A stretch of DNA of 55,507 nt from a bacterium (GTDB lineage Bacteria > Vulcanimicrobiota > Vulcanimicrobiia > Vulcanimicrobiales > SCRA01): positions 1 through 55,507 of the forward strand of contig SCRA01000012.1 in NCBI GenBank assembly GCA_004297985.1, given 5' to 3'. A model generated the notes under the pieces. That model had not been told where the DNA came from and made no database searches. It was given only the letters and a program-made list of their open reading frames with translations. Position 1 is the stretch's first letter, and every line of letters begins with the position of its first letter. Of this stretch, positions 12,327 through 18,620 are shown in pieces. The position numbers were made by a program, and so were the translations under genes.

Positions 12327-13028
12327 GTGGTCGAGTCCACCGCCAGCGTCTTCTCTCGCTCTTGGCAGATCCTCAACCGCAATTGGATCATCGTCGTCCC
12401 CGGCCTCGTCGCCGGCGTGCTCGCCGGCGTCGTCCGCACCGTGCTTGGACCGCATTACGTCGTCGGCTCGGATGGTGAGTGGCACGTCGTCGGCAGCGGT
12501 CTCTTCTTCACCGACCTCGCCTTGCTGATTCAGTTCGTCCTCTTCGTGGCGTCGGTGACCTACACGACGGGTATGGCCGGTGCGGCTTGGCGCACCGGTA
12601 CCACGGCGCTGGCCGACGGTACGACCGCCTTCGAGCGCGATGCCGGCAAGGTCGTGGTAGCGCTGATCGCGCTGGTGGCGCTGGGCGTCGTGGCGATGAT
12701 CCTCAGCATTCCGACCTTCGGCCTCGCGATGCTGGCGTTCATCTTCTTCGTCATCTATACGTTCCCAGCGGCGGTCATCGGAGAGATCCCCGGCATCGAG
12801 GCGATCAAGGAGAGCGTTCGCATCGCAAAGCGCCGGAGCAGCTCCACGCTGACGATGATCGTCGCCATCGCGATCATCGGGGTCATCGTTGGGATCGTGA
12901 GCAACCTCCTTCACTTCGTACCGCTCCTGGGTCCGATCGCCGGCGGCTTGATCGGCGGCGCCGCCTCCGCCTACTTCACGCTGGTGGTGGCCGGAGAGTA
13001 TCTGGAGCTCAAAGCCTCCGGCGCGTAG
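12327..13028 (+). CDS. Hypothetical membrane protein, paralogue of the upstream gene
   Basis: The 233-residue protein starts with GTG at 12327 (VFSRSWQILNRNWIIVVPGLVAGVLAGV) and has about five or six membrane helices. The opening 'SxWxIxxxNWxxxVPxL' matches that of the preceding gene, and both have a central FxIYTxPAxVxG motif (here FFVIYTFPAAVIGEIPGIEAIKES; upstream FFTIYTVPAIVLGGRRAFDGFTRS). That supports a shared fold and tandem duplication. It lies 45 bp downstream and probably shares the transcript. The function is unknown; membrane organisation or transport of a small molecule is conceivable but unsupported. Confidence 0.7.
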   Translation: MVESTASVFSRSWQILNRNWIIVVPGLVAGVLAGVVRTVLGPHYVVGSDGEWHVVGSGLFFTDLALLIQFVLFVASVTYTTGMAGAAWRTGTTALADGTTAFERDAGKVVVALIALVALGVVAMILSIPTFGLAMLAFIFFVIYTFPAAVIGEIPGIEAIKESVRIAKRRSSSTLTMIVAIAIIGVIVGIVSNLLHFVPLLGPIAGGLIGGAASAYFTLVVAGEYLELKASGA

Positions 13029-13059
13029 AGGACCTGCCGTGGCATAGCCCGACAGGCCC

Positions 13060-14568
13060 CTAGGCGTTCATTCGGCGTACCAGCGCCACCAGCGGAATCG
13101 CCGCAACGACTGGGATCGCCAGGATCAAGAAGAGATCGCGGAACGTCAGCGCATATGCCTGCTGCTGTACCAATGCGTAGAGCGCAAGCGTGACTCCGTG
13201 GGTCATGCCGCCATGCTGGGCGGCCATCCGCGCGACCGAGACGTGGTGCAGATTGACGGACGACGCCGCCGTCTGCCACCAGAAGGCGAGCCTGCGATCC
13301 TGGAGCGTGGTCATCACGGCGATGCCGACGGTACCGCCGATCTGCACGCTCAGATTGAGGAGCGCCGAGCCGTAGCCCAGTTGCGGCGGCGGCAGCGAGC
13401 GCAGGGCGATGAGGCCGATCGGCGTCCACAGGAAGGCGAAGGAGACGCCGACCAGCATCATCGCCACCACGAAGTTTCCTGAACCGCTGTGCGCCGTCAC
13501 GTTGCGCGCGACGGCCAGCGTGCCCCAGGTGAGAAAGGCGAAGCCGATGCCTGCCACGATGCGCGGCTCTACCAGCCGGCGCTGGAGCGCCGCAGCCACG
13601 AACGGCGTGAGCGCGGCCGTCGCCGCCGCGCGCACGAAGAGTACCAGGCCGGTGAGGGTGGCCGTGAAGCCGAGCACGTTCTGCAGATAGAGCGGCAGGA
13701 GGAAGAGCGAGCCGAAGAGGTTGGCGCCGATGGCGAAGCCCAGCAGGGAGCCGACGGCGACATTGCGGTGGCCCAGGATGCGAAGGTCGAGCACGGGGTG
13801 CGCCGCGCGCAAGCTGTGCACGACGAAGGCGGACAGGCCGACGATCGCCCAGATGCAGGCGAGCGCGATCCCCGGCGCGTCGAACCATTCCTTGATCTCG
13901 CCGCGCTCGAGAAAGTACTGCACGGATGCCAAACTGCTGACCAGCAGGACGATGCCGGTGACGTCGACGGGGCGCGAGGTCTGCGGCGGCGACTCCTTGA
14001 GCATCAGGGCCAGCACGGTTGCACAGAGCACGCCGATCGGCAAGTTGATGAAGAAGATCAGCGGCCAGTTGAATTGATCGGTGAGCCAGCCGCCCAGCGT
14101 GGGTCCGAGCGCGGGACCCACGACGGCGATCAGCGCGAAGATTCCCTGCGCCGAGGCTTGTCGCTCGCGCGGCAGCGTGGAGATCAGGATCGCTAGGGAG
14201 GTGGCCACCAAGCCGCCCCCGCCGAGACCTTGCAGGACGCGTGCGGCCAACAGCGTCGGCAGCGTGTGCGAGAGGCCGCAGAGGAGGCTCGCGGCCGTGA
14301 AGCCGACGATCGAGGCGACGAAGTAGCGGCGGCGGCCGAAGCGGATGGAGAGCCACCCGGTCAGCGGGATGACGCCGACCGCCGCCAGCGAGTAGGCCGT
14401 CACGACCCAGCCGATCTGGTCGAAGGTGGCGCCGAGATTCCCTGCGATGACGGGCAGCGCAACGTTGACGATCGTGGAGTCGAGGAACTGCATCACGGCC
14501 GCGAGGCTGACGCAGCCGATGATCACGACCATCCGCAAGCCGTGCTCGACGAACGTGTCCTCGTTCAC
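13060..14568 (-). CDS. DHA2-family MFS drug exporter (EmrB-like)
   Basis: This 502-residue protein has 14 predicted helices and the DHA2 signatures: MQFLDSTIVNVALPVIAGNL in helix 1, GWLSIRFGRRRYF in the first cytoplasmic loop, and GPALGPTLGGWLTDQFNWPLIFFINLPIGVL (motif C plus the characteristic helix 6 sequence of EmrB/QacA). It exports hydrophobic compounds using the proton gradient. The start is GTG at 14568, 15 bp after the stop of the 2OG oxygenase gene. It therefore probably forms the last gene of the NCS1-niaR-oxygenase-MFS operon. Confidence 0.93.
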   Translation of the reverse strand: MNEDTFVEHGLRMVVIIGCVSLAAVMQFLDSTIVNVALPVIAGNLGATFDQIGWVVTAYSLAAVGVIPLTGWLSIRFGRRRYFVASIVGFTAASLLCGLSHTLPTLLAARVLQGLGGGGLVATSLAILISTLPRERQASAQGIFALIAVVGPALGPTLGGWLTDQFNWPLIFFINLPIGVLCATVLALMLKESPPQTSRPVDVTGIVLLVSSLASVQYFLERGEIKEWFDAPGIALACIWAIVGLSAFVVHSLRAAHPVLDLRILGHRNVAVGSLLGFAIGANLFGSLFLLPLYLQNVLGFTATLTGLVLFVRAAATAALTPFVAAALQRRLVEPRIVAGIGFAFLTWGTLAVARNVTAHSGSGNFVVAMMLVGVSFAFLWTPIGLIALRSLPPPQLGYGSALLNLSVQIGGTVGIAVMTTLQDRRLAFWWQTAASSVNLHHVSVARMAAQHGGMTHGVTLALYALVQQQAYALTFRDLFLILAIPVVAAIPLVALVRRMNA

Positions 14569-14583
14569 GGCCGACGGCCTCCG

Positions 14584-15408
14584 TCAGTCGGCCAGGCCGA
14601 GCGCCCGCCGCAGGCCACGTACGATCGGGCGCACCGCGCGCGGTGCGAGTGCCTCGATACGGCGTAGAAACTGGCGCGCGCGTGCCCCCGCGCGCTCCTC
14701 CGGGCGCAGTTGGAAGAGGGTATTGTGCTCCTCCTCCGTCTGCGACTCTGAACGGTGCGGCGAGTAGTAGTACGAAGCCAGCGACTTGCGCGTCACGCCC
14801 GCAGGGAGATGGAGCTGCTTGTATCCGTGGTAGGCGCGGTCGTGCGTCTCCATGATCACGCAGCGATTGACGATCGGGACGACGAAGGCGCGGCGCTGCG
14901 ACATATCCTGTGCCCAGAGCTCGAGGCATCCGCCCCAGCGCTCGTGCCACTCCCGGTTGAGGTAGATCAGCACGTTGAGGCGGCGGTAGATTCCAAGCTG
15001 CGGGTGGAGGTTGAAGTCGGCGTGGATATCGAGAAAGCTGCCGTCGGGTCCCTGGTGCAGACCGCCGCCGTGCAGTTCGGGGTCAGCGCGCAGATCGGCG
15101 ATCCCCGTCATCGTCTCGAGCCAGCGAATGAAGCGCGGGGAGCGCAAGTCGGCGAAGATCGCTTGGAAGACAGGGTCGAGTCGCTCGATGCGCTCCTCGG
15201 CGTTCTTTACTTCGGCCAAGCCCTCGAAGGCGATCTCCATCTGCTCGGGCGAGGGAAAGGCGCCAACGGCGCGCTGGGCTGCGTCGTCGTGCAGCAGATG
15301 CTCGATGACGACGTGGCGGATCGGATCGCCGACCGCGAAGGTTGCACGAATCTGCTCTCTCTCGCGCTCCAAGCGTTCGAAGTCGACGGCCGGGAGGGTG
15401 GTCTCCAT
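14584..15408 (-). CDS. 2OG-Fe(II) oxygenase (prolyl 4-hydroxylase-like)
   Basis: The protein is 274 residues. The double-stranded beta-helix core is recognisable from FLDIHADFNLHPQLGIYRRLNVLIYLN (the HxD iron ligands) and GGCLELWAQD, then VIMETHDRAYHGYKQLHLPAGVTRKSLASYYYS, with the distal His ligand and the Arg that binds 2-oxoglutarate. Family members hydroxylate proteins, peptides or small molecules using O2 and 2-oxoglutarate. The start is ATG at 15408, 27 bp after the niaR stop. Its position between niaR and an exporter suggests co-regulation by niacin status, but the substrate is unknown. Confidence 0.85.
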   Translation of the reverse strand: METTLPAVDFERLEREREQIRATFAVGDPIRHVVIEHLLHDDAAQRAVGAFPSPEQMEIAFEGLAEVKNAEERIERLDPVFQAIFADLRSPRFIRWLETMTGIADLRADPELHGGGLHQGPDGSFLDIHADFNLHPQLGIYRRLNVLIYLNREWHERWGGCLELWAQDMSQRRAFVVPIVNRCVIMETHDRAYHGYKQLHLPAGVTRKSLASYYYSPHRSESQTEEEHNTLFQLRPEERAGARARQFLRRIEALAPRAVRPIVRGLRRALGLAD

Positions 15409-15435
15409 GGGCGCCCGATTCGGCGCTCGCGCAGA

Positions 15436-15972
15436 CTAGGCCTCGACGAGAAAGCCGAGCGCGCGCAACACCGCCTTCGCCTCTTCGAGCGGGCGCTCGG
15501 AGAGTGCCTCGATCGTGTGCAAATGGAGGCCGTCGGTCAACTCGGAGAGCAGGTGGGCACCGCGCCTTTCGCGCTCTTGGATCCACTCGTCGACATCGCG
15601 TATCGAGGAGAGGTTGAGCTGGCCGCGCAGCTCGCCGTAGAGAGAATGCTCGACGACCACGTCGACCACGCGCACGCCGCACTCGACCAGCGCGCGCAGC
15701 TCGCGCTCGGTCTGCGTGGGATCGTGCCGCGAGGCTACCACCGCGCGCAGCCCGGGATGGCCTTGAGCGGGTGACATCACGTAGCCTTGCGGTGTAGCGA
15801 AGACGCAAGCCCCTGCAGCGCGTAGGATCGCGATGTCGGCCACCACGATCTGCCGGCTCACGCCCAGCAGCGCGGAGAGTTCGCTGCCTCGCGTCGGCGC
15901 GGAGGCCGCCTCCAACTCGGCAAGCAGGCGTGCGCGCCGCTCCGTGCCGCCCAGCGCGCGATGGCCGCTCAT
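15436..15972 (-). CDS. niaR: NiaR-type niacin-responsive transcriptional repressor (HTH + 3H domain)
   Basis: The 178-residue protein has an N-terminal winged helix (LLAELEAASAPTRGSELSALLGVSRQIVVADIAILRAAG) and a C-terminal 3H domain with its conserved histidines (SRHDPTQTERELRALVECGVRVVDVVVEHSLYGEL, then GLHLHTIEA). In Firmicutes and Thermotogae, NiaR binds nicotinic acid and represses NAD-precursor genes. The start at 15972 overlaps the stop of the NCS1 permease by 4 bases, so permease and repressor are translationally coupled. The 32-bp palindrome at the operon promoter (17359-17390) is the obvious candidate operator, making this an autoregulated unit. Confidence 0.88.
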   Translation of the reverse strand: MSGHRALGGTERRARLLAELEAASAPTRGSELSALLGVSRQIVVADIAILRAAGACVFATPQGYVMSPAQGHPGLRAVVASRHDPTQTERELRALVECGVRVVDVVVEHSLYGELRGQLNLSSIRDVDEWIQERERRGAHLLSELTDGLHLHTIEALSERPLEEAKAVLRALGFLVEA

Positions 15973-17339
15973 CGTTGAGCGGTGCTGCCGCCAGCGGTGC
16001 CGCCGCGCAGGAGTGCGTAAGCGATGCCCGCTGCCAGGAACGAGACGTAGTAGCTGAAATCAGCGCCGCCCCAGCGCGCGGCCAGCGGCCCGGTGTAGAG
16101 AGGCGTGGCGATGAACGGCGTGGAGAGCGCGATGCCCAACGCGTAGCTCGCCACTGCCCCCCAGCGAATGCCCGCGTCCGGCGCTCCCTCCGGCACCGCG
16201 GCACGTCGTACGACGAAGAAGTCGACGAAGAGGATCGCCAGCCAAGGCGTCACCCAGTAGCCCAGCAGCAGCAAGAAGTGTTCGTAGAACGACGAGAAGT
16301 GGCCGGAGCCGTAGAGGCTGAGCGCCAGGCCCACGGCGCCGGCGGCCACGGTGAGCACGGCGCGCGAGACGGGGATGTCCAGCGAGCGCGCGGAGAGCGC
16401 GTTGGAGTAGAGGTTGAGCGCATCGGCGGCGGTGCCGCCCAAGATCACCGCTACCACGGCGACGGCGCCGAAGCCGCCCATCACGGCGTGCAAGCTGGCG
16501 ATGGGATTGCTCGCCGCCGCCCCCGCGAGAATCGCGACGACCGCGCCCAGGACCTCGAGCCAGAGCGACGAGACTACTGCGCCCAAGAACGTCCAGCCCA
16601 CGACGGGCCCCACGCCGGTGGTTCTCGGCAGGTACCGCGAGTAGTCGGAGGCGTAGGGCGCCCAACTGGCGATGTAGGAGAACGCGGCTGAGAGCACGAT
16701 CGCGAAGAGCGTGAGGGGCGCGGCATGGGGCAGTGGATGCCATGCCGCGACGGCGCCGGCGTGACCGGCAGCGATGATCGTGGTGATCAGGAAGAGCACC
16801 CCGAGCATCACGGACATGATCCGTTCGTAGAGGTGGATCATGTTGTGGCCGAAGATCGTCAACAGCACTTGGACGGAGGCGAGGATGAGCGCCGCCACGG
16901 GGAACGAGACGCTGGGCCACAGGAGCTGCAAGCCGAAGGCGCAGAGGATGTTGTTGATGGTGAACCAGCCGATGGTGCTGATCCAGTTGAGGGCGCCGGG
17001 CAAGTAGCCGCCGGTGCGCCCGAAGGCCCAGCGCCCGGCGACCATCTGCGGCTGGCCGGTACGGGGGCCCATCGCCGAAGCCAGCGCCAAGAGCGCGCCG
17101 CCCACCACGTTGCCCACGACTAGCGCCGCGACGGTGGCGCCCAACGAGAGTCCGAGACCCACGGGGAGAAAGCCGAGCGCGAAGTCGGCGATGGTCAAGT
17201 TCGCACCGAGCCAGAGTGGGAAGAGGTGGGCCGGTCGGCCGTGGCGCTCGCGTTCGGGGATGCGCTCGATGCTGTAGGGCTCGACGGTGAGCACTCGCTC
17301 GCCGTAGGCCGGGGCTGAGGGGGCGGCTGCTGGCTGCAT
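15969..17339 (-). CDS. NCS1-family permease (cytosine/purine/allantoin type), probable niacin-related transporter
   Basis: The protein has 456 residues from ATG 17339 and about twelve helices. NCS1 features include the PLWLGANLTIADFALGFLPVGLGL opening, the GPRTGQPQMVAGRWAFGRTGGYLPGALNWISTIGW stretch of helix 3, and ASWAPYASDYSRYLP in the substrate-binding region. NCS1 proteins import nucleobases, hydantoins or vitamins with Na+ or H+. I chose ATG 17339 because the promoter (-35 17369-17374, -10 17347-17352) places +1 at about 17340; longer in-frame starts at 17348 and 17381 fall within or upstream of the promoter. Co-transcription with niaR suggests nicotinate, nicotinamide or a related pyridine as substrate, which is an inference. 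Confidence 0.87.
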   Translation of the reverse strand: MQPAAAPSAPAYGERVLTVEPYSIERIPERERHGRPAHLFPLWLGANLTIADFALGFLPVGLGLSLGATVAALVVGNVVGGALLALASAMGPRTGQPQMVAGRWAFGRTGGYLPGALNWISTIGWFTINNILCAFGLQLLWPSVSFPVAALILASVQVLLTIFGHNMIHLYERIMSVMLGVLFLITTIIAAGHAGAVAAWHPLPHAAPLTLFAIVLSAAFSYIASWAPYASDYSRYLPRTTGVGPVVGWTFLGAVVSSLWLEVLGAVVAILAGAAASNPIASLHAVMGGFGAVAVVAVILGGTAADALNLYSNALSARSLDIPVSRAVLTVAAGAVGLALSLYGSGHFSSFYEHFLLLLGYWVTPWLAILFVDFFVVRRAAVPEGAPDAGIRWGAVASYALGIALSTPFIATPLYTGPLAARWGGADFSYYVSFLAAGIAYALLRGGTAGGSTAQR

Positions 17340-17346
17340 GCTCCTC

Positions 17347-17374
17347 ATTGTAGTCAAGACTGCTGTCTTGTCAA
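17347..17374 (-). promoter_or_regulatory. Sigma70-type promoter of the NCS1-niaR operon, giving a leaderless mRNA
   Basis: On the minus strand a perfect -35 TTGACA (17374-17369) is followed after 16 bases by TACAAT (17352-17347), five of six matches to the -10 consensus. The expected +1 is about 17340, directly next to ATG 17339, so the transcript should be leaderless or nearly so. The -35 lies in the centre of the 32-bp palindrome, so a bound repressor would exclude RNA polymerase. Confidence 0.8.
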
Positions 17375-17390
17375 TTGACAAGACAGCAGT
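17359..17390. promoter_or_regulatory. Perfect 32-bp palindrome, candidate NiaR operator
   Basis: Sixteen bases (ACTGCTGTCTTGTCAA) are followed by their exact reverse complement without a spacer. The half-site carries TGTCTTG, resembling the TGTC-containing half-sites I recall for NiaR-type regulators. The palindrome covers the -35 of the permease-niaR promoter, the usual place for a repressor site. It lies 19 bp from the end of ilvE on the other side. It could in addition act as a hairpin at the end of ilvE transcription, but it has no U-run. Confidence 0.75.
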
Positions 17391-17409
17391 CGGACCTGGC
17401 TACGCTCCG

Positions 17410-18363
17410 CTAGGCAATCGTGCACCAGCGCGCGGCCTCGGGCCCTTCGGCGCGCACCGCCTGGTCGTAGGCTTGCTGGAGCCGTGCCGTCACCGGTGCC
17501 TTAGCGCCGTATGGGATCATCGTTCCGTCGATCTCACGGACGCCCGTGACCTCGGCGGCAGTTCCGGTGATGAAAACTTCGTCGGCGCCCAGCAGATCCT
17601 CGAGCGCGAAGGGGGCGACGCGGGTCTGGATGCCTAAGCGCTTCGCGAGGTCCAGAACCGTGCCGCGGGTGATGCCGGGGAGGATGTCCTCATCGGCGTC
17701 ATTCGTGTGGAGCACCCCTTGCTTGGCGAAGAAGACGTTGTCGCCGGAACCCTCGGCGATACGCCCGAACTTGTTGCGCATCAGGGCCTCGTCGTAGCCT
17801 TTCGACATCGCCTCGCTCATCGCCAAGACGCTATTGGCGTAGTGTCCGCTGGCTTTGACGGTGCTGGGCACCGACTCCGAGGGCGACTTCTGCCATGTCG
17901 AGACGGTCAGCCGGACGGTTGGCCGCTCGTCGCCGCCGGAGAAGTAGCCGCCAAGCGGGCGGACGGCCACCATCACGTGGGTGGGGGCGTGGCTGTAGGG
18001 GGCCAGCGAGAGGCCGCCGGCGCCGAACCAGGCCAAGGGGCGGATGTAGCACTCACCGATCCGATTACTGCGGACGGTCTCGACCACCGCCTCGCACAGC
18101 TGCTCTACCGTGTAGGGGACGGCGAGGCGGTAGATGGCGGCGGAGCGGAGGAGGCGTTCCATGTGATCGCGCAGGCGGAAGACGCTGAGGCCGCGATCGG
18201 TCTTGTAGGCGCGCAGGCCCTCGAAGACGCCGCTGCCGTAGTGGAGCGCGTGCGTGAAGGGATGGATCTCCACGTCCGCCTGATCCACGATCTCGCCGTC
18301 GTACCAGTAGAGCGGGGCGACGTCGACGGCCGGCTGGGGTGGCTTCGGTTGGGCCATGGCCAC
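17410..18363 (-). CDS. ilvE: Branched-chain amino acid aminotransferase (class IV, PLP)
   Basis: This 317-residue enzyme performs the last step of Val, Leu and Ile synthesis. Class IV signatures are present: [12 protein letters not shown] near residue 45, the PLP lysine in [11 protein letters not shown] (Lys170), [24 protein letters not shown] and [17 protein letters not shown]. The start is GTG at 18363, supported by a perfect AGGAGG seven bases upstream; an ATG two codons later is less well placed. Upstream lies an attenuator with a leader peptide, antiterminator and terminator, so expression should rise when charged branched-chain tRNAs are scarce. The gene is divergent from uvrA. Confidence 0.96.
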   Translation of the reverse strand: MAMAQPKPPQPAVDVAPLYWYDGEIVDQADVEIHPFTHALHYGSGVFEGLRAYKTDRGLSVFRLRDHMERLLRSAAIYRLAVPYTVEQLCEAVVETVRSNRIGECYIRPLAWFGAGGLSLAPYSHAPTHVMVAVRPLGGYFSGGDERPTVRLTVSTWQKSPSESVPSTVKASGHYANSVLAMSEAMSKGYDEALMRNKFGRIAEGSGDNVFFAKQGVLHTNDADEDILPGITRGTVLDLAKRLGIQTRVAPFALEDLLGADEVFITGTAAEVTGVREIDGTMIPYGAKAPVTARLQQAYDQAVRAEGPEAARWCTIA

Positions 18364-18381
18364 GGTTGCTTCCTCCTGATG

Positions 18382-18416
18382 AAAAAATGAGCGGCCCCTC
18401 CGGTGAGGGGCCGCTC
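18382..18416 (-). terminator. Attenuator terminator upstream of ilvE
   Basis: On the minus strand a perfect 12-bp GC-rich stem (18416-18405 with 18400-18389, four-base loop 18404-18401) is followed directly by six T residues (18387-18382). It sits 19 bases before the ilvE start codon, so it must be conditional. The 5' arm and loop can alternatively pair with 18454-18462 (exact 9-base complement, CCGGTGAGG with CCTCACCGG), which would dismantle this hairpin. Confidence 0.93.
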
Positions 18417-18453
18417 GCACTTTCGATTGCTGGGTTCGTTACGCGCGCGCCAA

Positions 18454-18475
18454 CCTCACCGGCTTCTCGAGAAGC
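18454..18475 (-). promoter_or_regulatory. Antiterminator strand and protector hairpin of the ilvE attenuator
   Basis: On the minus strand GCTTCTCGAGAAGC (18475-18462) is self-complementary and is followed by CCGGTGAGG (18462-18454). The latter is the exact complement of the 5' part of the terminator (18408-18400). The leader-peptide stop codon (18458-18456) lies inside this strand. A ribosome that finishes the leader covers it and lets the terminator form; a ribosome stalled earlier, on the Val/Ile/Leu codons, leaves it free to pair and antiterminate. Confidence 0.85.
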
Positions 18476-18521
18476 TGCTAAGCAAAATAATAACGGGAAG
18501 AGGCGCGAGCGAACGATACAT
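18456..18521 (-). CDS. ilvE leader peptide (21 aa) with branched-chain amino-acid control codons
   Basis: A 22-codon reading frame on the minus strand from ATG 18521 to TGA encodes a peptide whose middle reads [12 protein letters not shown]. It thus has Leu, Val, Ile, Ile, Leu, Leu in a run, the amino acids made through IlvE. It sits just upstream of mutually exclusive antiterminator and terminator structures and about 90 bp before the ilvE start, the exact arrangement of classic ilv/leu attenuators. A promoter (18531-18559) lies immediately upstream, leaving a 5' UTR of only a few bases. The peptide itself probably has no function apart from sensing aminoacyl-tRNA supply. Confidence 0.88.
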   Translation of the reverse strand: MYRSLAPLPVIILLSSFSRSR

Positions 18522-18530
18522 GTACCCGCA

Positions 18531-18559
18531 AAAGTAGCACGCGGCGCCGTGGCTGTCAA
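18531..18559 (-). promoter_or_regulatory. Promoter of the ilvE leader transcript
   Basis: On the minus strand a consensus -35 TTGACA (18559-18554) is separated by exactly 17 bases from TACTTT (18536-18531), a weak -10. The predicted +1 (about 18524) is only a few bases before the leader-peptide ATG at 18521. It lies in the 257-bp region shared with the divergent uvrA gene. Confidence 0.65.
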
Positions 18560-18620
18560 TGACCGGCACGGTAAACCCCGGAAGGCCAATAGGGTCTACG
18601 ATAGAAGCGTGCAGGTTCCG

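Noticed and set aside
12971-14950. A 659-codon minus-strand frame over the MFS gene
   Set aside because: It overlaps the DHA2 transporter in another frame of the same strand; the transporter has all its motifs, while this frame is Arg-rich nonsense.
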